Part shown: in pieces, positions 16,980-25,451 of the stretch | Position numbering within the stretch: position 1 is the first letter of the stretch | How the letters are laid out: every line of letters starts with the position of its first letter | Source: Planctomycetota bacterium | GTDB taxonomy: Bacteria > Planctomycetota > Planctomycetia > Gemmatales > Gemmataceae | Reading direction: 5' to 3' | DNA: 42,878 nucleotides | NCBI GenBank assembly: GCA_016873095.1 | Contig: VGYC01000047.1 | Location: 1 to 42,878 of the forward strand | The notes under the pieces: generated by a model | Seen by the model: the letters and a program-made list of their open reading frames with translations, nothing else | Told to the model about the DNA's origin: nothing | The model's database searches: none | Translations under genes and position numbers: made by a program

Positions 16980-16985
16980 TATAAT
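16980..16985 (+). promoter_or_regulatory. candidate -10 element for the 17042 gene
   Basis: A perfect TATAAT lies 57 bases before the ATG at 17042, in the 112-base gap after the SGNH hydrolase gene. No convincing -35 hexamer is visible at 16-18 bases upstream. Support is therefore the hexamer and its position only. Confidence 0.35.
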
Positions 16986-17041
16986 CCATTGCAACAGTCC
17001 CAGGCCATGCCATTCCATCATCGAGCGTTGATCAGCCAAGA

Positions 17042-18961
17042 ATGCCGGCTCTCTTTTGTCCCAGATGCCAGCGTGCCAATCCCGACGTGGCGGTGTTCTG
17101 CTACTTCGATGGTGCGGAGTTGCGGCATGTAGCCGGGGCCGGGCCGGCGTTGCAAGGACGAATGGCCCGCGAGTTCATCTTTCCCTCCGGGCGGCGCTGC
17201 GCTACCTTCGACGACCTGGCGCAGGGCTGTCAGGATGAGTGGGATGCCGCGCGCCAGCTGCTGCGGCAGGGGACCTTCACGCAGTTCTTCACGCAGAACG
17301 GCCGAGCCGACCTTGTCAAGGCGGTGCAGGAGGCGCAGGCACAAGAAGACGCGGACATCGCCTTGATCCGCTTCGTCAATGCTCTGCCGGTGTCGCGGCC
17401 GCAGGCGCCGCGCCTCGATATCAATCCGCGCCGCTTCTTGCTGGGCAATCTGCTTGCCGGCGAGAACCGGCAACTGCACATCCTGCTGACCAACCAGGGG
17501 CAGGGCCAGTTGCAGGGAACGCTGAAAGTCACCGAAGGCGGCCAGTGGCTCAAGATCGACGGCGCGCGAGACGGCCAGTGCCCGCTGCGCATCGCTCGCG
17601 ACCAGAAACTGTTGCTGCAAGTCGATACGCGCGGCATGGCTGCGGCGCAAACATATGGCGGCAAGCTGACCGTCATTACCAGCGGCGGCGTGGTCGAGGT
17701 GCCGGTGCGCATGGACCTGGTCGCTCAGCCGTTTCCGCGTGCTCCGTTTCAGGGGGCCAGGACGCCGCGCGACATGGCCGAGCGCATGCGCTCTCAGCCA
17801 AAGGCCGCCGTCCCCCTGCTGGAGAACGGCGAAATCGCCCGCTGGTTCGCGGGCAACGGCTGGAATTTTCCGGTGCGCGGCCCGCTGGCCCGCGGCGTCG
17901 CCGGCATTCAGCAGTTCTTTGAGGCCATGGGTCTGTCCAAGCCGCCCCACGTCCAAATCAATCAGCCGGAGGTCCGTTTTGCCTGTACGTATCCCGAGAC
18001 GTTGCGTTTTCAGCTGAACCTGCACACGTCGTCGCGGAAGTGGGTTTATGCCAGCGTGGAGAGCGACAGCCCGTGGCTCAAGGTGCTGACGCCACAGGTG
18101 AGCGGGCCGCAGCAAGCCGCCGTCGGTCTGGAGGTGGATTCGCGGCATATGTCCGGGCAACTCGCTCAGGGACAGATCAAGATCGTCGCCAACGCCGGAC
18201 AGACTCTGAGCGTACGCGTAGCTGGAGAATTACGCGGGGCGCCCGCGGTCAGGACAAGCGCTTTCCTGCGGGCGATCGTTGTCATGGTGCTGGGCGCGAT
18301 TTTCTTGCGGGTTGCCCTGATTCCGTTGGTGGACCTGCGGGCACGTGCCACGGCTGCGCGCGCGGCGGCGACACGCCTGCTCGGCGGCAAACTCGGCAAT
18401 GATAGTCCGCTCTATCAGGTTGGCGGCTGGCTGACGCTTCCCTGGGGCAAGATCTGGACAGCCAGCACACCGGAACTGGCCGCGGGGCATTTCAAGACGG
18501 AGCAAGCCAAGGATGCCAAAGCGGGCAGGACCAGCGAATTTCGGCACTACTATCTGAAGGCTTTTGTGCGTCGCATGATCATCGGCATGTCCTGGCTGAG
18601 CGCTCTGGTGATGATCGTGGCAATTTGGCGGCGTCGCGAGAGCTTCGGCGATCTTGTCTGGGGTCTGATCGCCGGGACCAGCCTTGGCATCGTGGTCAGC
18701 GCCACGCTGGCCTGCGTCGTGATGAGCGCAGAGATTCCGTTGCAAGCGATCTGGGGCGGCGGCGCCGGCCTGCCGGGGTTGCTCTTGTGGATCGTGGTCG
18801 CAGTCCTCTACTGGGCAAGCATGGGCGCGATGGCGGGGCTGATCTTCGGCTGGTTGCCTGTCACGCGGCGCACCGTGATCGAGCCGGTGAAAAAGATTCT
18901 GGCAGGAATTTGCCGGTTATGCAGGCTGAAAGGGCTGGCTGCCTACTGTGCCGGTCCGTGA
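17042..18961 (+). CDS. zinc-ribbon / beta-sandwich / multi-span membrane protein (paralog of 21618-24401)
   Basis: 639 residues. Residues 6-24 are a zinc ribbon of unusual form, CPRC then CYFDG, with Asp where a fourth Cys would be. An FPSGRRCATFDDLAQGCQDE block with a helical segment (~45-120) follows. Next come two immunoglobulin-like beta domains (~125-235 and ~300-400) separated by a ~60-residue module with the phrase RWFAGNGWNFPVRGPLARG. The C-terminal third has about four membrane spans (near 404-428, 510-530, 540-565 and 575-605). The 21618 protein shares this order up to the second beta domain. No enzyme motif is seen. It is probably an inner-membrane scaffold with a cytoplasmic N-terminus. 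Confidence 0.85.
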   Translation: MPALFCPRCQRANPDVAVFCYFDGAELRHVAGAGPALQGRMAREFIFPSGRRCATFDDLAQGCQDEWDAARQLLRQGTFTQFFTQNGRADLVKAVQEAQAQEDADIALIRFVNALPVSRPQAPRLDINPRRFLLGNLLAGENRQLHILLTNQGQGQLQGTLKVTEGGQWLKIDGARDGQCPLRIARDQKLLLQVDTRGMAAAQTYGGKLTVITSGGVVEVPVRMDLVAQPFPRAPFQGARTPRDMAERMRSQPKAAVPLLENGEIARWFAGNGWNFPVRGPLARGVAGIQQFFEAMGLSKPPHVQINQPEVRFACTYPETLRFQLNLHTSSRKWVYASVESDSPWLKVLTPQVSGPQQAAVGLEVDSRHMSGQLAQGQIKIVANAGQTLSVRVAGELRGAPAVRTSAFLRAIVVMVLGAIFLRVALIPLVDLRARATAARAAATRLLGGKLGNDSPLYQVGGWLTLPWGKIWTASTPELAAGHFKTEQAKDAKAGRTSEFRHYYLKAFVRRMIIGMSWLSALVMIVAIWRRRESFGDLVWGLIAGTSLGIVVSATLACVVMSAEIPLQAIWGGGAGLPGLLLWIVVAVLYWASMGAMAGLIFGWLPVTRRTVIEPVKKILAGICRLCRLKGLAAYCAGP

Positions 18962-19408
18962 GCCGCAATAATGACTGGCTCTTTGGATTTGTTCTGCGAC
19001 AATGGAGCCCTCTCGCGCAATCAGTACGGTGGGCGCGACAGCACCCATTCGTGGCTTTGGCGCGGTTAGAGTCCGACCTGGAGGCGGCAAACTGAAGGCG
19101 GCAAACTGCATCGGAAACGCTGACGTTTCGGGAAATTCCTGGCGTCCCTGGCTTGCGGATAGAACTGCGGTATGCTAAAAACGACTTGGGTGGTCAGTGT
19201 GCCTATCTCAGGATGAGATTCCGGAACCATCCTATTTCCTGTCACGAAGACGGTTTCCAGCACGCCAGAGTGAGAAGTTGGCCCGGCGCGACGTCAATCG
19301 CGCTGGCTGTGCTGGCGCGAGTAGCCGCCGCAAGCTTGCGCCATGGCACCAGTATTCAAGCGACTTTGCGAGACCGGTTTTCCATAAAGCAATAGAGGTT
19401 CAGCGAGC
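18962..19408. other. 447-base intergenic region upstream of the vWA gene
   Basis: No protein-like frame is seen on either strand. It holds a tandem pair of AGGCGGCAAACTG (19082-19094 and 19096-19108) and a stretch richer in A/T from about 19110 to 19250, including TATGCT at 19171. It presumably carries the promoter of the vWA gene, but no -35/-10 pair with proper spacing stands out. Confidence 0.4.
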
Positions 19409-20689
19409 ATGGCGAAGATCCACATCGAGCGCATGATGCACCGCAACAGTCTTGCGGTGGCAGGTGAATCGGCGGCCAGTTATGCCTTGATCAAGCTTAT
19501 TCCCAGCGGGCTTGGACAGGCAGCCAAGCCGATGGGCCTGAACCTTGCCCTGGTTCTCGACGTCAGCGGCTCCATGTACGAAGAAGACGGCACCGGCATC
19601 AGCCGCCTCAAGCGCATCCAGGACGCCGCCGTCGCCGCCATCAACAAACTCAAGCCGGACGATAGCCTGGCGATCATCGCCTTTGCCCACAACGCGTTGA
19701 CGCTGCTGCCCGCCACCAAGATCGCCGAGAAGGACAAGATTGAAGATGTGATCCGCCGAATCGACATGTTCGATGTTGATCCGGGTGGAACCGCGATGAA
19801 CGACGGCATCCGACTGGGCATGGAGGAGGTGGCCAAGGGCGCGGGCGCCGGTCGGCTCTCTCAGGTCGTGGTCCTCACTGACGGCGAGACGTCCGGCGAG
19901 CAGGATTGCCGCACCCTGGCCCAGCAGGCCGCCCAGCAGAAGATCCACTTGACGTTGATGGGCGTCGGCATTGACTGGAAGGCCAGTCTCATCAAGGATC
20001 TCGCCAAGCTGAGCGAGGGCAAGTGGTATTACATCGACGTCAATCAGGCTGCCGAGGCCGAGCGCATCTTTGTCGAGGAATTCGAGAGCCTGGCAGCTTC
20101 CGCCTTCACCAACGTGCAGATGCACCTGCGGCCGATGAAGGACATCAAGCTCAAGCGTGTCCGCCAGGTCGTTCCGGAGATCAAGGAACTCAAGCTCGAC
20201 GAGCCGGAGGAGCGGCATCTCCTCGCCAGCCTGGGTACGCTCGAGAACGACAAGACCACGCGCTACGTGATCGATCTGAGCCTGCCCAAGCGTCCGGACG
20301 GCAAGTATGTGATCGCTCAGCTCGAGGTCACCTACGACGTCGGCACGGACAAGGAAACGACCGGCATGGTGCCGCTGGAAATGACCTACACCTCTGCGGG
20401 ACACGGATACATCAATGCCGAGGTGGCCCGCCACATCGACGAGGTGCAGATCTTCGAGCTGAACAACAATTTGCAAAAGGCCATCGCAACGGAGAACAAG
20501 GAAGAAGTGCAGCGCGTGGCCGAGGCCATCGAGAAGAAGGGCGAATTGATGGGACCGCGTGCCGCCAAGAAGACCATGCTCGCCCGCCAGGTCTTGCAAG
20601 AGCTGAACGTCGGCGGCCGTGTCTCCAAGAAGACCCAGCTGGCCATGGAAGACTCCGCCCGTCTGGCCGAGGAAATGCCCGCGCAGTGA
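19409..20689 (+). CDS. cytoplasmic von Willebrand factor A (vWA) domain protein
   Basis: 426 residues. The ATG at 19409 has AGAGG ten bases upstream. An N-terminal ~45-residue strand region leads into a vWA domain with a complete MIDAS metal site: DVSGSM at residues 51-56, the Thr in DPGGTAMNDG, and Asp in VVVLTDGETSG. After the vWA domain (~45-225) comes a beta-rich domain (~230-340, LKRVRQVVPEIKEL onward). A helical, charged C-terminus (~345-426) includes EIFELNNNLQ-type and VAEAIEKKGELMG helices. There is no signal peptide or membrane span. vWA proteins of this form usually act as metal-dependent protein-binding platforms. The FHA gene starts 94 bases downstream, suggesting joint work. Confidence 0.92.
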   Translation: MAKIHIERMMHRNSLAVAGESAASYALIKLIPSGLGQAAKPMGLNLALVLDVSGSMYEEDGTGISRLKRIQDAAVAAINKLKPDDSLAIIAFAHNALTLLPATKIAEKDKIEDVIRRIDMFDVDPGGTAMNDGIRLGMEEVAKGAGAGRLSQVVVLTDGETSGEQDCRTLAQQAAQQKIHLTLMGVGIDWKASLIKDLAKLSEGKWYYIDVNQAAEAERIFVEEFESLAASAFTNVQMHLRPMKDIKLKRVRQVVPEIKELKLDEPEERHLLASLGTLENDKTTRYVIDLSLPKRPDGKYVIAQLEVTYDVGTDKETTGMVPLEMTYTSAGHGYINAEVARHIDEVQIFELNNNLQKAIATENKEEVQRVAEAIEKKGELMGPRAAKKTMLARQVLQELNVGGRVSKKTQLAMEDSARLAEEMPAQ

Positions 20690-20783
20690 CGAGAAGCCGA
20701 ATCTCGAAATTCGGACACAGTTTGCGGATTCGTGAGTGTGGTGGAGTCACAAGCTAACAGAGAATCGCGTCTGGAGGTTTTAC

Positions 20784-21464
20784 ATGTTGAAATGTCCTTT
20801 CTGCAGCTTTGAGAATGAAGAAGGGGCGCTGTTTTGCGAACAGTGCAAGTCGGACCTGAGCGGAGTCGATCCGGTGCCGATGGCCACCCCCGACCCGGTG
20901 CCGATGGCGGCGGTGCTCGAGGAAACCGTGCCCATGGCCCAGGCCGTCCCCGCGGTCGCGGTTGAAGAAACGCCGCCGATGGCTGAGCCCGTCCCGGCGC
21001 CGGTCATGGCCGAATCGGCAACTGAGACGCCCATGGCAGCGGACATGGTCCAGACGCCGGCAGAAGAATCGCCTGCTCCCCCGGCGGCTCCCCCCGCAGC
21101 TCCTGCGGCGGACGCGTCCCCTCCCGCCAAGTTACCGGACGGCGCTCAGCCGAAACTGGTCGTCGTGCGCGGCCAGAAGATCGGCGTCGAGTTCCCAATC
21201 TATCCCGACCTGAACTTCATTGGCCGGGCTGATGAGAAGCCCGTCGATATCGACCTCGAAGACCAGGAGCCGCCTGATCGTGTCTGGTGCTCGCGCCAGC
21301 ATGCCCTCATCACCTTCGAAGAAGGCACGATCACCATCGAAGATCTGAACAGCGCCAATGGCACGTACGTCAACCGGACCCGTGTCTACCCCGGCCAGAA
21401 ACGGCCGCTGAACGTGGGCGATACCGTTCAGATCGGCAACGTGCAGATGAAGTTGAAAGTGTAA
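20784..21464 (+). CDS. zinc-ribbon FHA-domain protein
   Basis: 226 residues. The ATG at 20784 has GGAGG seven bases upstream. Residues 4-21 form a classical zinc ribbon (C4-C7, C18-C21: CPFC and CEQC). A ~100-residue low-complexity linker repeats the motif PVPMA/PPMAEPVP. The C-terminal FHA domain (~130-226) has intact phosphothreonine-binding landmarks: NFIGRADE, the WCSRQHA motif with Ser, Arg and His, and LNSANGTYVN. It should therefore bind pThr peptides. With a vWA protein just upstream and a kinase, PP2C and second FHA protein 14-20 kb downstream, it is a plausible phospho-reader. Soluble. Confidence 0.93.
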   Translation: MLKCPFCSFENEEGALFCEQCKSDLSGVDPVPMATPDPVPMAAVLEETVPMAQAVPAVAVEETPPMAEPVPAPVMAESATETPMAADMVQTPAEESPAPPAAPPAAPAADASPPAKLPDGAQPKLVVVRGQKIGVEFPIYPDLNFIGRADEKPVDIDLEDQEPPDRVWCSRQHALITFEEGTITIEDLNSANGTYVNRTRVYPGQKRPLNVGDTVQIGNVQMKLKV

Positions 21465-21486
21465 CGAAAAGAGCTTCGGGGATTCG

Positions 21487-21540
21487 CGAGCCCGCAGCGC
21501 CAGCAAGGCAGCGAGTCGCCTTGCTGGCGCTGCGGGCTCG
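21487..21540. repeat. perfect 23-base inverted repeat with 8-base loop
   Basis: Arms at 21487-21509 and 21518-21540 are exact reverse complements, each starting or ending with CGAGCCCGCAGCGCCAGCAA or its complement; the loop is AGCGAGTC. No T run follows on either strand, which argues against an intrinsic terminator. It lies between the FHA gene and the large zinc-ribbon gene. It is likely a REP/BIME-like or miniature mobile repeat. Confidence 0.85.
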
Positions 21541-21617
21541 ACTCGCGTTTGTTTCGGTTGCGTGCTCGCAAACCAAGACATTCGCAGTTCGGTGTTTCCT
21601 CCGGCAAGGATCGAGCC

Positions 21618-24401
21618 ATGACACAAGTGTGTGATAAGTGCTCGCGGGTCAACCCTGCCGATGCCGCTTATTGCTATTACGACGGGGCGATTCTCGCCGG
21701 GCACACGGCCAATGGCGGCCCCATCAATCAGGGTTCGGCTGCCTTTCCAAGTCAGTTCGTTTTCCCCTCCGGCCAGTCCTGTCGTAATTTTGATCAGCTG
21801 GCTCTGACGTGCCAGCAAAACTGGAAGGCTGCCGTGGATCTCCTCAAGCACGGCTTCCTGTCGAGCTTTCTGGGGGGGCTGGGCCGGGCCGATCTGGCCC
21901 TGGCAGCACAGGAGGCGGCACAGTTTCCCGATCAGGATCGCGGTCTCGATCAGTTTCTCTCGCGACTGCCCACGCACGTTCTGGACGCGCCAAAGCTCAA
22001 GGCTGAACCGTCGGAAGTCAACCTCGGCCAGGTGCCCATTGGCACGGACAGACATTTCGATCTGCACCTGATGAACCTGGGCATGCGTCTCGTTTACGGG
22101 TCGGTCGTATCGGATTGCAAGTGGCTCACCCTGGGCGAATCGCCCGGCAATGCTCAGAAGCTGTTTCAGTTTGGCAGCGAGATGGCCATTCGGGTGCAGG
22201 TTCGTGGACAGCATTTGCGGGCCGGTACCAAGGCACTGGTCGGCAAGCTGGTGGTTGAGTCGAATGGTGGAACCGTGACGATCATGGTGCGTGCCGATGT
22301 GCCGGTGAAACCGTACATCGGCGGCGTGCTGGCTGGCTCGATCAGCCCGCGACAGATCGCCGAGAAGGCCAAGGCCAACCCCAAGGAGGCCGCCGCTCTT
22401 TTCGAGAACGGCTCGGTGGCCGAGTGGTTCACGCTCAACGGCTGGAAGTACCCAGTGCAAGGACCGTCCGCCTCGGGCCTTGGCGCGGTGCAGCAGTTCT
22501 TCGAGGCACTCGGTCTGGCCCGGGCGCCCAAGGTCGAGATCAGCACCAACGCCCTGGTGTTTCGAGGCAACGTCGGCGAATGCCTGCAGGCCACGTTCGA
22601 GGTCAAGACTCCGGAGAACAAGTACGTTTACGCGCATGCCACCTGTGAGCAGGCCTGGTTGCAGGTTGAGCGAGCGAAACTGAACGGCCGCAACGCCACC
22701 ATCACGGTCAAGGTCCCCAGCGTTCCAAATCGTCCGGGCGAGAGCTTGCAGGCTAATCTCAATGTGATGGGTAACGGCAACCAGCGCTTTGTCATACCTG
22801 TGTCACTGGCCATCGGCGGTACGCCAGGTGCCGGCCCGTTCGCGACAAGTCCGTTTGCAACCAGTCCATTTGCGACGAGTCCGATCGCGCCAGGCCCATC
22901 GGCGGCGAACCCGTTCGCGGACATGTCGGACATCGAGCCGATTCCGGTGGCGACGGTCAGCGATCCGGATGTGAATCTGCCGCCGTTGCCTGCCGCGGCG
23001 TTCACCGCTGCGTCCCAGGCGCCGCCCGGAGCGGCGCAGTCGCCAGTTGCCCAGGCTCCCGGCGCGCCGTTCATGGTGCCGCCACCATTGCCCGCGGACT
23101 TTACGTCCGCACAGCCGTCGCGACATGCGCGGCAAGGCAAGCCAATGTGGCTTCACCTGATTCCGCTTGCTGTTTTGGCCGTGGCCCTGGTCATCATCAT
23201 GCTCCGCGACCGCCTCGCCTCCGCGCCAGCCGGCGGCGAGGAACTACGCATCGGTGTCTACTTCGATTACAGTGAGAATCCCAAGGACAGGAAGAGCATC
23301 GGGCAATCCATGCGCTTCGGTCTGGTGAAGATCGATGATGTGAACGATCCCAACACGTTCAAGAAGCTGACTTTCGATTCGCGCGGCACGACCAATTCCA
23401 CGCTTTTCAAGATCGACGGCATCCCGCGGTTTTTTGGTTTTCGCGACGGCATGTGGGAGAGCAAGCCAAGGATCATTCCTGCCGACAGGCCCGGCGGTTT
23501 TCCGCGCGGCATGACCGGCGCCTGGATGTTCCTTGGCAAGATTCAGGCGACGCAGACTGTCACCACGATCCCCGGCGAGCCGGTTGAGGTTGCGCCTGGT
23601 GTGTACAAGAGATTCCTCGACACGTGCCTGGTCCGCTACCAGATCGAGAACACCGACAGGATGTCGCACCGCGTCGGCGTGCGCTTCCTGCTCGACACCA
23701 TGATTGGCGATAACGACGGACCGTCGTTCATTGTTCCGGGCCGGCCCGACCTCGTCACCACCAAACTCGACGTCGCCCCGCCGGAGCGAGTACCGGACTT
23801 CGTGCGGGCACTGGAGGTCGCAAACGTAAGCAAGCCGGGCACGGTGGCCCAGATCAACTTCCGCCTGAGCGACGCGATCGAGCCTCCCAGCCGTGTTTCC
23901 CTGACTCACTGGCACAAGGAGCCTCTGGAATACAACATTCCGATCACCAATATCGAAAAGGTCAAAGACGGGGAACCTTACCGCGACTCGGCCGTCGTCA
24001 TGTACTGGGATGAAAAGGACATGAAGCCCGGCGCCAGGCGAACGCTCGGGTTCACCGTCGGCCTCGGCGGCCAGTCGGTTCAGGAGGGCGTCGTTGGCCT
24101 GTCGGTGGGCGGCTCATTTGCCCCTGGAGGTGAACTGACAGTGGTCGCGCTGGTCGGCGATCAGCAGCCCAAACAGACAATCACGCTCGAACTGCCCAAG
24201 GAGTTCACGTTCGTGGACAAGTCTGCGGCCACGCAAGAGGTGCCAGCCGGCCAGAAGATGGCCGACGGCCGCATCCGCCCCAGTCCCGTGACCTGGCGCA
24301 TTCGCTCCACCGTGGCCGGCACGTTCGACCTGCAAGCCCGCACCAGCGCTGGCGGCCGGCAACGTCAGAAAGTGAACATCAAGACCGGCGCGATTTTCTA
24401 G
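21618..24401 (+). CDS. zinc-ribbon / beta-sandwich / single-span protein with extracytoplasmic shared domain
   Basis: 927 residues. The ATG at 21618 has AAGGA seven bases upstream. The first part repeats the plan of the 17042 protein: variant zinc ribbon (CDKC then CYYDG), FPSGQSCRNFDQLALTCQQN, helical block, Ig-like domain, the EWFTLNGWKYPVQGPSASG module, and a second Ig-like domain (to ~410). A Pro/Ala/Ser-rich linker with NPFA/SPFAT repeats follows, then one membrane span (~510-530, LIPLAVLAVALVIIML). The remaining ~395 residues match the secreted protein at 10855-12045. The predicted topology is ribbon and Ig domains in the cytoplasm, shared domain outside. No enzymatic motif is seen. Confidence 0.88.
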   Translation: MTQVCDKCSRVNPADAAYCYYDGAILAGHTANGGPINQGSAAFPSQFVFPSGQSCRNFDQLALTCQQNWKAAVDLLKHGFLSSFLGGLGRADLALAAQEAAQFPDQDRGLDQFLSRLPTHVLDAPKLKAEPSEVNLGQVPIGTDRHFDLHLMNLGMRLVYGSVVSDCKWLTLGESPGNAQKLFQFGSEMAIRVQVRGQHLRAGTKALVGKLVVESNGGTVTIMVRADVPVKPYIGGVLAGSISPRQIAEKAKANPKEAAALFENGSVAEWFTLNGWKYPVQGPSASGLGAVQQFFEALGLARAPKVEISTNALVFRGNVGECLQATFEVKTPENKYVYAHATCEQAWLQVERAKLNGRNATITVKVPSVPNRPGESLQANLNVMGNGNQRFVIPVSLAIGGTPGAGPFATSPFATSPFATSPIAPGPSAANPFADMSDIEPIPVATVSDPDVNLPPLPAAAFTAASQAPPGAAQSPVAQAPGAPFMVPPPLPADFTSAQPSRHARQGKPMWLHLIPLAVLAVALVIIMLRDRLASAPAGGEELRIGVYFDYSENPKDRKSIGQSMRFGLVKIDDVNDPNTFKKLTFDSRGTTNSTLFKIDGIPRFFGFRDGMWESKPRIIPADRPGGFPRGMTGAWMFLGKIQATQTVTTIPGEPVEVAPGVYKRFLDTCLVRYQIENTDRMSHRVGVRFLLDTMIGDNDGPSFIVPGRPDLVTTKLDVAPPERVPDFVRALEVANVSKPGTVAQINFRLSDAIEPPSRVSLTHWHKEPLEYNIPITNIEKVKDGEPYRDSAVVMYWDEKDMKPGARRTLGFTVGLGGQSVQEGVVGLSVGGSFAPGGELTVVALVGDQQPKQTITLELPKEFTFVDKSAATQEVPAGQKMADGRIRPSPVTWRIRSTVAGTFDLQARTSAGGRQRQKVNIKTGAIF

Positions 24402-24472
24402 GTTCGAGCGAGCCGGTGTGTCCGTGTCATCGCTCGGCCGCCGCGCGCTCATGAGCCTTCGCGGGAACTCTG

Positions 24473-25336
24473 ATGCCCACGAACATCGCCACCACCATTG
24501 CCGACGCTCGCCGTGCCGTCGCCGAAGCGCGGCAGCGTGGCCTCAGCGTCGGCCTCGTGCCGACGATGGGAGCCCTGCACGCCGGCCACCTCAGCCTCAT
24601 TCGCGCCGCCCGGCAAGAAAACGGCTTCGTCGTCGTGTCCATATTCGTCAATCCGACGCAATTTGGACCAAGCGAGGATCTGGCCCGCTACCCGCGACCG
24701 TTTGCTGAAGATGTGGACAAGTGCCGCGCGGAGTCTGTTGACCTGATCTTTCACCCGGACGCGGCGGAGATGTACCCCGACGGGCATGTCACATTTGTCG
24801 AGGTGCACAGCCTGCAGGAAGTGCTCTGCGGCGCTTCCCGGCCGGGACATTTCCGCGGTGTCGCCACCGTCGTGCTCCAGCTCTTCAATATCGTTCAGCC
24901 CGATGCGGCGTACTTCGGACAGAAAGATGCGCAGCAGGCACGCATCATCGCCCGGATGATTCGCGATCTGCACGTGCCGGTGCGCCTGCGCGTCATGCCC
25001 ATCGTTCGCGAGTCGGATGGCCTGGCGTTGAGCTCGCGAAACCAGTATCTTGATGCGGAGCAACGGAAGAACGCCGTGGCCTTGTCACGGGCCCTGCAGG
25101 AAGCGCGCCGGCGCGTCGAACAAGGCGAACGCACGGCCGCCGTGCTGGTGAAGCTGTTGACGGAGCGCATCGCCGCCACGCCCGGCGCCGTCCTTGATTA
25201 TGCGGCCGTGGTGGACGAGGCGACCCTGCAACCGCTGACGCGACTAGCCGGCAAGGTGCTCATGGCCCTGGCAGTCCGCTACGGCGCCACTCGCCTCATT
25301 GACAATACTGTGCTGGAGATTCGGTCCGACTCTTGA
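24473..25336 (+). CDS. panC: pantothenate synthetase
   Basis: 287 residues, full length for the family. It condenses pantoate with beta-alanine using ATP to give pantothenate for coenzyme A synthesis, in the cytoplasm. Landmarks are VPTMGALHAGHLSLIRAAR (the HIGH-like nucleotide motif), SIFVNPTQFGPSEDLARYPR, RPGHFRGVATVV, YFGQKDAQQARII and the KMSKS-like LALSSRNQYL. All catalytic regions are intact. The ATG at 24473 has GGGAA close upstream. It follows the large zinc-ribbon gene by 71 bases on the same strand, but this looks like coincidental adjacency. panB and panD are not in the window. Confidence 0.97.
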   Translation: MPTNIATTIADARRAVAEARQRGLSVGLVPTMGALHAGHLSLIRAARQENGFVVVSIFVNPTQFGPSEDLARYPRPFAEDVDKCRAESVDLIFHPDAAEMYPDGHVTFVEVHSLQEVLCGASRPGHFRGVATVVLQLFNIVQPDAAYFGQKDAQQARIIARMIRDLHVPVRLRVMPIVRESDGLALSSRNQYLDAEQRKNAVALSRALQEARRRVEQGERTAAVLVKLLTERIAATPGAVLDYAAVVDEATLQPLTRLAGKVLMALAVRYGATRLIDNTVLEIRSDS

Positions 25337-25358
25337 ACTGGATCTGCTGCGATTCCGC

Positions 25359-25384
25359 AATCAACAGTCAGAATCAACAATCAG
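25359..25384. repeat. tandem 13-mer pair AATCAACA(G/A)TCAG
   Basis: Two adjacent copies, 25359-25371 and 25372-25384, differ at one base. They sit in the 115-base spacer between panC and the Mg2+ transporter gene, within a locally A-rich stretch. Meaning unknown. Confidence 0.5.
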
Positions 25385-25451
25385 AATTAAAAGACACAGA
25401 TCAACGATCGCATCGACATTCGCAAGCGACCAAGCAGCGAAAGGATGACTC

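Noticed and set aside
21487-21540. Palindrome as an intrinsic terminator
   Set aside because: No T run follows on either strand.
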